A DNA stretch of 64,000 nucleotides. Origin: Thalassia testudinum (lineage: Eukaryota; Streptophyta; Magnoliopsida; Alismatales; Hydrocharitaceae). The translations under genes were made by a program, and so were the position numbers. The notes under the pieces were generated by a model. It was not told the DNA's origin and did no database searches. It saw only the letters and a list, made by a program, of their open reading frames with translations. The stretch covers positions 89,618,001-89,682,000 of the forward strand of contig JAZHRO010000063.1 in the NCBI GenBank assembly GCA_037157565.1. Reading direction: 5' to 3'. Below are positions 46,848 through 58,928 of the stretch, one piece after another (the first letter of the stretch is position 1; each line of letters opens with the position of its first letter).

Positions 46848-48449
46848 TGTCCATCGCGAAATGCGTTGAAAGAGTTTTGTATCGTTGTTGCGAATCCAAT
46901 AGAAACAAATAAATTTATAAATATTTCAGTAGTACTAAGTCGTTCGTAGGGAGGCAAGACACGATTTTCAAAACTTTTTGTACTAACTAATCTATCCTAA
47001 TGCAACATATAAACAGAGACCAGATATTCTGAGAATCAGATTTCTATTATTATTTGCAAATAGATCTATACTAGGAATCTAAACAAATATGTTGAAGAAT
47101 AGAGAGAGAAAAATAGATGAAGGACAGCATCGCTTGTAGGATGCTTGTGCAAAGTGCGGTAGCACTCTAGATCCAGAGCGCCGGGAGGAAGACTGAAGAG
47201 AAGCTGCAAAGAGAGAGACTGAAGGTGTGTCTGGTGAGAGTTGCTTCTCAACTGGGGGCCCTAGGGCTCTTTTTATAGCTTCATTGAGGGTCAAGCAGGT
47301 ATTTAGGGCTCCAAAATCGTGCAACAACCTTGGAGCCATCAGATCTGTCGATCGGGAGATCAATGAATTAGATCGTACCTCAAATGGACCTCTGTTGCTC
47401 CTTAAATGCGTGGATCACCTCAAATGTCAACACGTGGTGCTCCCTCAGCCGCTGGATCACGATCGCGTGCCCGTCCTCACACACTTCCTCGTGCTCGTGC
47501 ATGCTTCCAATCTCAGCCATCCAATCTCATGATTGGATGGCTTAAGATGAGCACGCAACTACCTCTTCTCACCCGCCCGCTCCGCGTATATTAGGGCATC
47601 TGATCGGGCGTCTAACCGTGCGTGCATCCGCACTACTGCAATGACCGAACCACGTTGAGCCACGCGGCTGCATCTACGTTGTTCGAACCCATCTGACAAT
47701 CCAATTGTGCCTGTGCACCACCGCCTAGCCAATTTTTCACTTCGCATGATTCGAACGAGCGTGCTTTGCTCTTGCGTGAAGGCGGTGACTGTTGTGCTAC
47801 ATCGCCTCTTGTGTCACGGTTTGGAATTCAACTACAGCTGCTCTCAACCGTTGGATGAAGATCCAATGACTGAGATGTGTTCTTCCTTGATGAAGGGTGT
47901 GTGGAGAGGGTGACGTGGCTCCTTCGTGGCCGTTGGATCATCTTCAGTAGTTGGGGTGCGGTGGTGGATTGTTGGGATGGTGCTACATGGCACCATCTTG
48001 ACCGTTCATCTTCCTGCTTTTGTAGTTGGTGTTACAAGGCTCCGATAGGGTTGATCATTATGCTGTTGGACTGCGAATGTTGATCCGGATCCATCCGTAT
48101 GGTTGGATTTGACATCTGAGGTTTGGATTTATGCTATCTAGCTCCTTGGCCTCTGTTCTTCTACGAGCTGTATGTGATTCTACGAATGTCTGATCAAGAC
48201 GATTCCGGAAGCGTTAGACTCCTGTCGTTGTCCTGATTAGATCCATACGGTCTGATCTATCATCTATGATTCTGAATCATTTGCAATTAATCTCTTTTCT
48301 CTTTTAGAGCATAAAATGGCAGTATTATCTATAAAGCTACCAAACAAACTATGATGCAAATTATGATGCTTATGCATGCATTGTTCCTAAGTTATGCTAA
48401 AATCTAACTTAATTTAGGTAGATTAGGTCCTATGATTGCTAAGCAATCA
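46848..48449 (-). mobile_element. 3' LTR of Athila element E1
   Basis: A 1.6-kb LTR from TGTCCATCGC to GCAATCA, same family as E0. Minus-strand TATAAAAAG is at 47269-47278, the U5 motif near 46950, and the palindrome at 47976-47997 lies 452 bp from the end. The terminal hairpin TGATTGC/GCAATCA is at 48433-48449. The polypurine tract follows at 48450. Confidence 0.88.
47976..47997. promoter_or_regulatory. U3 palindrome of E1 3' LTR
   Basis: Arms GATGGTGC and CACCATC are kept and the centre is ACATGG. It sits in the same place as in E0 and the N1/N2 LTRs. Confidence 0.6.
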
Positions 48450-50197
48450 CACCCTCATGCCTGAATCTTGCTAGTCCCTAGCAAATGCAAGGCTAAATGC
48501 AAACTGGTCTTAAATGATTAATTTCTATCAAGAGTTCGACTAGGGATTTATTTCTTTTGTTTTCATCCAAAACTCTAGAAATCCAGATAGTCGTGAAAGT
48601 GTAATGTTGTAGCCTATGCAACGGATCCAAGTGAAAGTCAATCCACATCTAAAGTTCATACTTGACTCTTAGTAAAATCCTATTGGGATAGGCAAACTTA
48701 TTCCCTCAGGGTTGCAAAATAATATGTAATTTCAGCCCTGGCTTTTAGCTTAGGTAGAAGATGTTTGAGTCAAGTAGGTTTATATTTGGTGGCTCGCACT
48801 CTTCTGGTGATACGTATAGACTAATACTTCAGAACTTAGATTTCTAAACTCATTCAATAATTCAACTCAAAGAGAGATGGAGAAATTATGCTCTCTTTAG
48901 TTCCTTTGCACTCATTCTCTCTCTTTCTTTTTGTTTCTTCTTTTTTTTTCATCTCTTTTTCTTCTCTTTTCTTTTCTTTTTCTTTTAGAGCTCACAATCT
49001 CACCAGATTTATCAATATATTTGGTGGCCTCTCATGGCATTAATACTTTGATTAAGTTCTGATAACCCTATGACTAAGTCAGTAATCCTCGGTCAATATT
49101 CGAGCGGTTAGACATACAAAAAAGTTGGTCAAGGCTATATTTAGTGGATTGTAAAAGGAATGGGTATTGTTGGCTCAATGTGCTTGCAATGAAATAACAC
49201 AATGCAATTAACACTTCTTAACTTTGTTTCTCTTTTTTTTCATTTCTATTTTTTTATATGTATATATTTTTTCTCTCTTTTCTTTTCTTATATATTTATT
49301 TCTACCAACACAACGTACTGTAGCACCCATGCACACTTTTATTCATTATTCAGGATTGGGCATGTTCAAGAGGATATCGGATGGCTTATTTGGTGGAAGT
49401 GCCTACTCTCAATACCGGGAAAGGAATGGATGGGAAAGCATGTTTTTGACCTTGAAATTAATACCCTTCTTCAACTGAGGATTCCGTAAAGGATGATCGT
49501 AACCATCTACCTTAGTCCTAGTTTTGTTAGAACCTGCCCTCTATGTATTTGCCTTATTTGGTGGCTCTCCCAAAAAAGTTTGCACAAAGAATTTATACGC
49601 AGGAACTGAGAGCGAAAACTATGCCTAACTCTGAGTATCATTATCCAATTATCCAGAAACTAGGATTTCTTATACTAGCCTTAGAGCACTAGTAGACTCT
49701 CTACTCTCTTCTCAATTGTTTGGTGGATCTACTCGAAGATTGTTTGCCTGACTTCCTAATTACTGTCCAAGGATTTAGGAGAAGAAGCATTGCTTCTTCT
49801 CAGCAAACTTAAAGATGTCTATCGGTCTTCACAGAGGATCCATTGTAGATTCTACGTGTAAGTGTGAAATTGTACTGATTCTAAATTCAAGAATCAACTT
49901 AAGAATAAATCCCTAATAAAACCTTCTTGATAAAAATTCTTTATGCATGAATGCAAGGATTTTTTTTTTGACATAAAAATAAGACATGCAATATCCACCC
50001 CCTGATGCCTATTCATTACAATGCCCTCATTGAAACGTATCCAGAAAAATCAAAATGTAATAAGCAAGAAGAGGGGATATCACCTAACTGAGCTTGTTAA
50101 TCCAGGTCAGCTTGGATAGACAAAATACCTGTATAGAATATTGGGTTGCCTCCAGCTAGCGCTAAGTTTAACGTCATTTGTTGGATTCAATTCAACT
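48450..50197 (-). other. polypurine tract and 3' untranslated region of E1
   Basis: CACCCTCATGCC at 48450-48461 is the reversed polypurine tract. The region shares long blocks with the 3' region of N3 (TTTGGTGGCC near 49020, CGAAAACTATGCCTAAC near 49610) and shorter ones with F. There is no env-like gene here. Pyrimidine runs at 48910-48990 and 49215-49300 account for the hydrophobic short frames. Confidence 0.7.
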
Positions 50198-51049
50198 CTA
50201 AAATGATTCCAGAAGGTTGATGTGACTATTAGGAATGGGATCAACGTTCTGAGTGATGTAAGGCTTCAACCTTTGACCATTTACCTTTGTTTCATGGCTA
50301 GTTTTGTGATCTAGAATAAGAACTCCATGAGGGAAAACTTTTCTTACAATAAAAGGACCTATCCATTTTGATCTTAATTTTCTCGGAAAGAGCTTCAAGC
50401 GTGCATCAAATAACCAAACTTTTTGATTAGAGACAAAGCTTTTTTGAGAGATATACTTATCATGTAAAGCTTTTGTCCTATTCTTATAAATTTTCACGCT
50501 ATCATAAGCATCATTCCGGATTTCCTCCAATTCAGTCAATTGGTGTTTTCTTTGTCGTCCAGATTGATCAAGATTTAGGTTAAAAGTTTTGATTGCCCAA
50601 TAGGCTTTATGTTTAAGTTCAACAGGTAGATGGCAAGATTTTCCATAGACCAAATGGAATGGGGACATTCCAATTGGAGTTTTATACATAGTCTGGTAGG
50701 CCCAAAGAGTGTCATCTAATTTAGTAGACCAATCCTTCTGATCTGGGTGGACTCTCCAAGAGGAAGCTGTGCCGGTTGGAATCAACTCCCCATTATCGTT
50801 AGTAATCACAATCAGCCCAGCTCTCTTAGGAACCACTTGCATAGGACTGATCCATGGACTGTTAGAGATGGGGTAGGTTATTCCCGCATCTAACCACTTA
50901 ATCATATCCTTTTTCACAACCTCCCTCATGTTAGGATTCAATCGTCTTTGCACTTCCCGAGAGCGTTTAGACTCGCCCTCATCATCCAATGTCCAACCAA
51001 TTGCTCTACCATTTCTTCCAAAAACTTGAATTAATTGATTTTCCTGAGT
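50198..51049 (-). pseudogene. E1 pol remnant: RT start fused to integrase end
   Basis: The frame beginning at 50989 (minus) gives the RT N-terminal part (DMIKWLDAGITYPISNSPW, VVPKRAGLIVITND). It then passes without a break at about 50750 into the integrase C-terminal half (DDTLWAYQTMYKTPIGMSP, FHLVYGKSCHLPVELKHKAY, KLRSKWIGPFIVRKVFPHG). The RT catalytic motif, all of RNase H and the integrase catalytic core are missing. The junction follows SSWRV, where CIDYRKLN would be expected. The 264-codon frame is open but cannot make an active enzyme. It lies downstream of the protease, as in Athila. Confidence 0.9.
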
Positions 51050-52000
51050 TTAGGTTAGATAAGAACTAATGATCACTGGGTAAGTTTGATTAGATCCCAA
51101 AAAAACATATTTTAGATGATCAGGAAGTGATTTTAGCTCAGGCTTGGGTCCTTGGGATGAAGGGTCCAAAGGTGGATCACAGTTATCCTCAAGAGGTCTT
51201 GGAATCAAGTTTGTGTTTGGGTGATTAACCTCTTGATTGGTTTGGAGATCAAGGCCTGTAGGATCGGATTGGGACACTCCTAACTTCATACAATATTCAA
51301 CAGTATGATCCACATCCTCAGAATCTTCTATCATTCCACAATCCTCAACTTGTTTAATAGCCTTAAAAATGTTAATCTTTGTCTTCTTATCTGCGAATTT
51401 TATTTCCATACTGCCACATTCATGGTTAATATTAGCATTGGTAGTAGCTAAAAATGGTCTTCCCGAAATTATTGGAGTGTTCTTCAAATTCTTTGGTGCC
51501 TCCATGTCAAGGACCAAGAAATCCACAGGAAAATAAAAATTATGAACCTTGACAACTATCCCTGTGGTGTGGTCACAGATCGATCAGCCAGCTGTAGTGT
51601 GACCTTAGTATGTTTTAACTCTCCAAAGTTAAATTTTTCATATAACATTGTGGGGATCAAATTAATGGAGGCATCTAAATCTAACAGAGCCCTATCAAAG
51701 GTAGTATCTCCAATAACACAAGAGATTAGAGGGGCTCCAGGATCTTTTTGTTTTCAGGGTAGGTTTCTAAGTATAACTGCACTAGCTTGTTCAGATAACA
51801 CTACCCTTTTAGATGTTTTGGCCTGGCGTTTAGGTGTGCACATTTCTTTCAAAAATTTCACACAAGATAGGATATTCTTAATTGCTTCAAGGAGTGGTAT
51901 ATTCACCTGGACTTATTTAAAAATATCGAGCCACTCCTCAGATGGATTGGTTTTCTTTTTCCTAGGTTTCTTCAAGGTTTCAGGAAAGGGTGCTTGAGAG
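51050..52000 (-). pseudogene. E1 aspartic protease
   Basis: Reading leftward from about 52000: EEWLDIFK, VNIPLLEAIKNILSCVKFLKE, then LISCVIGDTTFDRALLDLDASINLIP, where the active-site Asp-Leu-Gly has become Asp-Leu-Asp. It continues through FLVLDMEAPKNLKNTPIISG and RPFLATTNANINHECGSMEI. The last 158 codons (51526-51050) are one open frame and end in LPDHLKYVFLGSNQTYPVII, the usual lead-in to reverse transcriptase. Frame changes near 51545 and 51770 split the upstream half. The long plus-strand frame at 51542-51997 is its antisense shadow. Confidence 0.85.
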
Positions 52001-52344
52001 AAATCATGAGTGTTCAGGTCCTGATCCTTGTCTTCTTGATTAGCTTGGTCTCCTAGGTCAGATTCGGGCTCCTCAAGATCTTGACTAGATTTAGATTTTG
52101 AGGGGTAAGGATCTTGATCTGTCTCTCACTTCTCAAGGTTACAGCATCGGCAAAGGCCTTATAGTTAGAAGGTTGAGATGGGTTCTGCAAAATAAGCTGA
52201 GCCAGGTTAGGGTTAACAAAGCCAGGTGGGTGCTGGGGAGCAGGTTGAACTATATGTGCCTATTGCTCCCATGTGTTGTTTTGGTTAACCCTATTGAAGT
52301 TCCTTGGGTTGGGGACGGGTTGGGATGGCAGCATCCTATGTTGT

Positions 52345-53949
52345 CTAGCATCTACCAATTGGTCTAATCATCCCGTCAATTCTGTCCTCAAATTGACTCA
52401 TTTCTTCTTTATGTCTCAGATTCATTTCCCGCATTTCCTTGAGGACCAGACTCAGATCAGAAGGCTGGTTTTCCTGAGTAGGTTGTGGCTGATATGTGCG
52501 CAGTTGTGTGTACCTACTGGGTTGCTCATAAGTGTTAGGCTTAGTCAAGTTAGGTCCCTGGGTGGGTTTCTGACTTGACTAAGCAAAGTTAGGATGGTTA
52601 TGCCATCTAGGGTTGTAGGTGTTTGAATAGGGATCATTTCTGGTGTATCCCTGGAGTGCATTAACATCCACAGGATAATTAGGCATCGGGATTCAGAATT
52701 TGAGGGCATCAAGGTCCCTCCTTGGTACCCAGAAAGAGATGGGTCCAAGTAAAGTTGGCTCATAGGTGGAGCCATGGTCAGGTCATTAATATTGTGCACT
52801 ATTTCTTGACCTAGAGGGTTGGGGAGTTGTGTGCGGGTTATCATAGAAACTCCTTAGGTAGGCATAGGATTTACTCTAGAGTGTGTACCTAAGGAACTCC
52901 CACCCTTCAGAAGGTTGTCCAATTTCTTATCCAAACTCTCTACATTTTTCCCAACGAGTTCCACCTTATCCAATCGTTGTGCAATCAGTTCTAAATCAAT
53001 CGAGTTTGAATTATCCTTAACTTCATAGACTCTGCTCCTTAGTTGACTTGATCCGTTGAAGGAGGACATTGAGGCATTGTTGAGGGAATTCTCACTCATA
53101 TTCTTGAATAATTGAAAGGCTCCCTCAGCATCTTTGCTTAGGAAATTGCCCCACATGCTGGATTAACAAAATTCTTCAAATTGTCATTTAACCCATAATA
53201 GAAAATATGGGCTAGGTGCCACTTGGGAATCCCATGATGAGGGCATTTCCTAGCTAAATCATTAAATCTCTCCCAAGCATCATGTAGTTGCTCCCTAGGG
53301 TTCTACATAAAGGTTGTAATGGCACATCTAAGAGCATTTGTTTTTCCTATGGGAAAGAATTTCTTTAGAAAAGTGCTTCTTAAATCTTCCCAAGTTAGGA
53401 TTGGTCTACCAATTGTCCTCAACCATTGAGCAGCTTTATCCTTTAAAGAAAAAGGGAACATCTTCATCATTAAGGTATCCTCATTCATGTTCCTAGGGCC
53501 AAAGGTCCTTCCTATGTGTAAAAGTTCTTCAAGGTGGTGGAAGGGGTCATCATAATTGTGGCCATGGAAGTGGGGAATCAGATTGATGATTTGTGGTTTG
53601 AGTTCAAAATCATCCCCATCCTGAGGTACCCTAACAAAAGGTTTAGGTTGGGTATTAGGAGGATTATGAATGTCTCTGAGAGGTTGGTCAGCTCTCCCAT
53701 TTTGGAGTCGAGTAATGGCCTGCACTATGACCTGCATCTGTCTGTCATGATGCCAGCCTTGCTTAGTAATCTGCCTTTGTATGAGAGCCATTGGATCTTG
53801 ATTTTGTTCCTCCTCTTCAATCTCATCTTCCTCATGGTGACTAACCATTGAAGTGGGTTTAGATTCAGATCTTGGACAATCAGGTCTTCTCCTAGGTTTC
53901 TTTCTAAAGGTGGTAGCAAATCTGGATGTAGAGATCTTCTACCTTGCAT
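52345..53949 (-). pseudogene. E1 gag
   Basis: The start is either ATG 53949 (MQGRRSLHPDLLPP, one frame off) or ATG 53848 (MVSHHEEDEIEEEE). The capsid core is clear: DFELKPQIINLIPHFHG, DDPFHHLEELLHI, LMMKMFPFSLKDKAAQWL, WEDLRSTFLKKFFPIGKT, then after a stop REQLHDAWERFNDLARKCP. A frameshift near 53160 leads to NFLSKDAEGAFQLFKNMSE. A coiled region (RLDKVELVGKNVESLDKKL) and NDPYSNTYNPRWHNHPNFA follow near 52600. The last part is LVLKEMREMNLRHKEEMSQF to 52345. It is the structural protein of the particle; several breaks make it inactive. Confidence 0.88.
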
Positions 53950-55412
53950 GCACTAGAAGAATGTCATGAGAGGGAGAAGATAGATGCAAGAATACCCCAC
54001 CCTCTTAGTACAAGCAATCAAGCTAGTCCTTAGAGTGTAAACCCTAAATAAACCTAATCCTGGCTCCCCAAAACATAACTAGGTTAGATCAACCTATGAA
54101 TTACTTGGTTGGCCAGAAGGGTGGGACCCCCTAGGACACCTCGCACGGTGGGACACCACTAAGGGTTAACGCGGTTACCGCACCGACCTTTCTTGTCACC
54201 AGTGGGTCCAAGTAGATAAGGCTTTGACCTTAGCCCAACATAATTTCAAGTTACCAAGAAGATTTGTCCTGCATAGGGCACGCCTACTCAACTTTAGGCT
54301 TAGGCTTGAGGTGCTTTTGGAATATGATGGGCGTTAGGGAGGTGTTGCCCTTAAAACTGATTTCAGAAGTGTGAAGTACACAGGCAAGGGGTTCACAAGC
54401 AATTGTTATGATGAAGTGAATTTTAAGGTTCAATTGCTTATATTAGAGAGTTTTAGGGTTCACTTAATTAAATATCTTCCAATAATGGTTCTGACGAGTC
54501 ACACAAGAGGTTTTACAAGTCCCAATTGTTTACTAGATTTCCTTTAAGTATGGAAATGCAAGTGTGCTCTATCTTAGTGTGAAACCCTAAGAGCAGATAG
54601 TGATACGTGATTCTTTTAAGTCAAAAATCAGAGAAGTGGTGAGACCCAAACAATGCAATCAATTGGTCTTATTACACCACTAACTAGGCACTCAGAAATA
54701 TTTTGTCAAGAATTTTAATTCATGTTTTCTATTTTTTTCAGATTTAAAGTGTACTAGGGTTTTGTAGTTTGTTTTGACCCCCAGTTGGAGATTGAATATT
54801 ACATGCAATCAAACATGCAAAAAATATTTTTTCAAAATTTTCCTAAATTATTGATTTTCACAGAAATTTAGTGGCGTAAATTTCATGTTAATCAGAGTTA
54901 TATAAAAATTCTTGTGATTTGTTGAAGTCTAAAAAATTAGGAGCAATAATAGATTTGATATCAGTTCAGTTCATGAATTTTTAAATTTTTATATAACTCA
55001 GAATGGTGCAAAATTTGAATATATTATTCCTGACTTCAAAACTCACATCCAGTAAAAGGTTTAGAATTTTTGGACTTGTAGATTTTGGGAATTAAATTTT
55101 TAATATGAGAGTTTGTTTCAACATGAAAATATAGGAGGTGGTTATGTTGATTCTCGCCAACAAGAAATTTTGTTTTTGTTTTTCAAAAAGCAAGTGAATG
55201 CTAACCTAAGATTAAGCAAGCATCTAATTTTTTTGAAAGGAAATCTAACCTAATCTAAGATACGAGTACTTACTTGAGATTCAAAACTTGCAATTTTTTC
55301 GTTGTTGTGTTTCTTCTCGAATTTCCGCGCTTCCCATACACACGAAATCAACAAAAATAAACTAGGTTAGAAACCTCAAATAAGCACTAGGATGAAAAGC
55401 TTCAAAAATTTT
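53950..55412 (-). other. 5' leader of E1
   Basis: 1.46 kb between the primer site and gag. It has no convincing coding frame. The part from 54720 to 55250 is AT-rich. Confidence 0.6.
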
Positions 55413-55440
55413 CGTTGCCTCCCTAGCAACAGCGCCAACT
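55413..55440 (-). other. primer binding site of E1
   Basis: In minus view TGGCGCTGTTGCTAGGGAGG, beginning three bases inside the LTR edge at 55441. It is the tRNA-Asp-type site typical of Athila and relatives. Confidence 0.85.
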
Positions 55441-55605
55441 TGTCCATCACGAAATGCGTTAAAAGTGTTTTGTATTGTTGCAGTTGCGAATTGCGTCGAA
55501 ACAAATAAATTTATAAATATTTCGGTAAGTATAGAGTCATTCGCAGGGAGGCAAAACATAATTTTCAAAACTTTTCGTAGTAACTAATCTATCCTAATGC
55601 AACAT
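55441..55605 (-). mobile_element. 5' LTR of E1, first part
   Basis: TGTCCATCACG to CAACAT, matching the first 165 bases of the 3' LTR. It is interrupted by FB; the last five bases AACAT are the FB duplication. Confidence 0.88.
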
Positions 55606-56055
55606 TGATATAGACACATCTATTTAGGCTAAAATGCTTATTCATGCATGTTCCTAGGCTTAGATTTGCATTTCATGTTATAAATATTGCATACCATGCA
55701 TCATTCCGCATTTAGAGTAGTTGTATATATTTTAGGTTAATTAGGTCCTTTTTATGATCAGGAGAGAAGAAGACTTATTTCAGGGCCTTGATGGATGATC
55801 GGACCATACAGATCTGATTAGGATGACGATCGGAGTTTAACGCCTCTAAAATCATCTAGATCGGAGAACCGTAGCATCATACGAAGTCAGAGGAAGATCA
55901 ACGGCTTGGGGGCAATGCGACATCCATATGGGTTTCAGATGAAAAATCCGACCATACAGATGGATCCGGAGTGACGATCGCAGTCCAGCAACGTGTAATC
56001 ATCTCGATCTGAGCACCATGGCACCCTCTACAAAAGAAAGAAGAATGGATGGCCC

Positions 56056-56077
56056 AGATGGCGCCACGTGGTGCCAT
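56056..56077. promoter_or_regulatory. U3 G-box palindrome of FB left arm
   Basis: Core GGCGCCACGTGGTGCC, 450 bp from the left terminus. Confidence 0.75.
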
Positions 56078-57375
56078 CCAGGCCGCGTAATGCCAGCAAG
56101 CAGCAGTGCATGCGTACAGCTGTAGCTGCACGCAGCGCACCGCGCACAGCCACAACCGCAGAGCAGCGCATGCTAGCGCATGCGCATGGCGCGAGGAGCA
56201 CGGGCACGTAAAGTGCGTAGTGCATGATGCACGTGCCAGCTGGGCGGGTGCGGATCTTTAGCGACGCGGGCCTTTAGTGACACTTGCAATTGTCACTGAT
56301 GGTTTACGCGTGCCAGAAAGAGGAATTGAAGGGCGGATCTTCAGCGACAGCTGCAGCAACGTTTATGGATGTCAGTAGTGACCTAGATGCGAATTAGTTC
56401 TTCCTCCACTATAAAAGGACCTACCCACCACCATTCCAAACCATCTCTTCCTTTCTTCCTCTTACCACCTCCAAGGCTCTAGAGAGAGCTTGTCCCAAGC
56501 CCGGGATGCTCCTCTAGAGTAGAAAATCAAATAGTTTTCCCACCTCTCACCCCCATTTGTGGAGCATGCCGTGGCCATCCTCTCACTGCCCTTCGGGAAG
56601 AAGATCTTCACCGTGACACCGTCCTGCCCCATCCTTCTTCCTCTGGCTCTGTCCTCCTTCATTTCGCTCCTCACCACCTTCCTCCTAGCGACATCAGAGC
56701 AAGTTGTCCTCCGAGCAACCATCGAGGGGGATTTCTCTCACCTCTTTCTATCTTTTTATGCTTTCGTAGTAATTTTCCTACTGTTGCAGTTGTAACAAAT
56801 AATTCTTCATGAATAGATGATTATTTCTCTCTCTCTCTTATTTTTGCAAGTAGATAAAGTTTTCATCGACTGAATCTCTTGCTTGCTAAAAATACCAAAA
56901 AAATTAGAAAAGATAAAAATGAAATAAACAAATAAAAAGAGAAATGCAGATTTTCAAAACCAAACGTTCGCCTCCCTGTGTTCGACCTGGGACTAACTTT
57001 CGAGTTTCGGTTATAAATTTTATTTGACTACGCATTTTGCAACTACGACGACAGGTTACTTGTAACCCTGATTTCAAACTTGCGAAACCAGTGCGATCAT
57101 TTTGAAAAGAGATGAGTGGGGGTGGCAACAAACAACCAAATCTATCCTAGGGTTTATGCAAACTCCTAAGTAGATTAAGTCTTGGTTATGGGTGTGGTGA
57201 AATGAACTAGTGGGGGGGAATGTGGGGGACACTTACAGATTACTCTACCCGCACTTTACTCTAATCTACCGCACTTGGATCTCCATGCTAGGGTACCTAC
57301 AAGACAGTAGATCAAAGACAAGTGAGGCTTGTGCTATGTAAATGTAAAGAACGCAGAAATCAATAAAGTAAATTT

Positions 57376-57403
57376 CGTTGCCTCCCCAGCAACGGTGCCA
57401 AAA
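57376..57403 (-). other. primer binding site of FB (right arm only)
   Basis: In minus view TTTTGGCACCGTTGCTGGGGAGG-like DNA, the tRNA-Asp-type site next to the right LTR. The left arm keeps only the first few bases (TTTTG at 57100-57104) before unrelated leader sequence. Confidence 0.82.
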
Positions 57404-58454
57404 TGATCGCACGGATTTCGCAAGTTTGAAATCAAGGTTACAAGTAACCTATCAACGTAGTTGCAAAACGCCTGGTCAAATAAAATTTATAACCAAAACT
57501 CGAAAAGTGAGTTCTGGGTCAAACACGGGGAGGTGAACATTTGGTTTTGCAAATCTGCGTTTCTCTTTTTATTTGTTTATTTCATTTTTGTCTTTTCTAA
57601 TTTTTTTGGTATTTTTAGCAAGCAAGAGATTCGGTCGATGAAAACTTTTACTTGCAAAAATAAGAGAGAGGGAGAAAGAGAGAGAGAGAGAGAAACAATC
57701 ATCTATTCATGAAGAATTGTTTGTTACAACTACGAAAGCAGGAAAACTACACTACAAAAGCATAAAAAGATAGAAAGAGATGACAGAAATCCCCCTTGAC
57801 GGTTTCTCGGAGGACGACTCGCTCTGACGTTGCTTGGAGGAAGGTGTTGAGGAGTGGGACGAAGGAGGACGAAGCCGGAGGACGGAGGATGTGGCAGGAT
57901 GGCGTCGCGGCAAGGATCTTCTTCCCGAAGGGCGGTGAGAGGACGACCACGGGATGCTCCATGAATAGGAATGAGAGGTAGGAAAACTATTTGGTTTTCT
58001 ACTCTAGGGGAGCATCCCGGGCTTGGGACAAGCTCTCTTTAGAGCCTTGGAGGTGGTAAGAGGAAGAAAGGAAGAGATGGTTTGGAATGGTGGTGGGTAG
58101 GTCCTTTTATAGTGGAGGAAGAAAAAATTCGCATTTGGGTCATTACTGACGTCCATAAACGTCATTGTAGTTGTCGTTGAAGATCCGCCCTACAATTCCT
58201 CTTTCTGGCACGTGCAGACCATCAGTGATAGTTGCAAGCGTCACTAAAAGCCCATGTTGCTGAAGATCTGCACTCGCCCCATTGGCACTTGCTCTGTTGG
58301 CGTGCGCATCGCGCGCTACGCGCTTCACCCGTCCATGCTCCTCGAGCCGTGCGCGCGCGAGCGTTGGATTGCGTTGCGCTGCAGCTGTGGTTGTGCGCTG
58401 CGCGCGGCTACAGCTGTGCATGTGTGCTGCTGCTGGCCAGCATTGGGCAGCCTG

Positions 58455-58476
58455 GATGGCGCCACGTGGCGCCATC
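58455..58476. promoter_or_regulatory. U3 G-box palindrome of FB right arm (perfect)
   Basis: A perfect 22-base palindrome with core GGCGCCACGTGGCGCC and outer GAT/ATC, 452 bp from the right terminus. It is the best-preserved copy in the window. Confidence 0.8.
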
Positions 58477-58928
58477 TGGGCCATCCATTCTTCTTTCTTT
58501 TGTAGAGGGTGCCATGGTGCTCAGATCGAGATGATTCCCATGCTGCTGTACTGCGATCGTCGCTCCAGATCCATCTGTTTGGTCAGATTTTTCATCCAAA
58601 ACCCGTATGGATGTCACGTTGCCCCTTGGCTATTGATCTTCCTCTGACTTCGTATGATGCTACGATTCTTCGATTTAGACGATTTCAGAGGCGTTAGACT
58701 CCGATCGTTGTCCTAATCAGATCCGTATGGTCCGATCATCCATCTGAGGCCTTGAAATAAGTCTTCTTCTCTCCTGACCATAAAAGGACCTAATTAACCT
58801 AAAATATATACAACTACTCTAAATGCAGAATGATGCATGCTATGCAATATTTATAACATGAAATGCAAATCTAAGCCTAGGAACATGCATGAATAGGCAT
58901 TTTAACCTAAATAGATGTATCTATATCA

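Larger units (their letters stand above)
55606..58928. mobile_element. FB: element of two inverted LTRs (foldback structure)
   Basis: The left arm 55606-57099 is an LTR in plus orientation; the right arm 57404-58928 is the same LTR family in minus orientation. A 304-bp centre joins them. The outer ends are both U3 termini (TGATATAGA at left, TCTATATCA at right) and are flanked by AACAT (55601-55605, 58929-58933). Each arm has its own TATAAAAGG (56409-56418 plus; 58103-58112 minus) and its own G-box palindrome. The centre (57104-57375) matches the leader of N1 and N2, and a primer site stands only beside the right arm. The LTRs resemble those of N1. Two divergent promoter regions thus face each other. 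Confidence 0.88.

Noticed and set aside
45672..46869. possible host gene leader and short exons in LTR B
   Set aside because: The composition resembles a plant promoter and leader, but no frame continues, no splice pattern was convincing, and the segment lies within TGTTGG...CCAACA ends with a target duplication.
51542..51997. 151-codon plus-strand frame
   Set aside because: It is antisense to the E1 protease, whose motifs read clearly on the minus strand.
55606..58928. FB as a DNA transposon with long terminal inverted repeats
   Set aside because: Each arm has LTR features (TATA box, U5 motif, adjacent primer site) and matches the N1-type LTR, so an inverted LTR pair explains it better.
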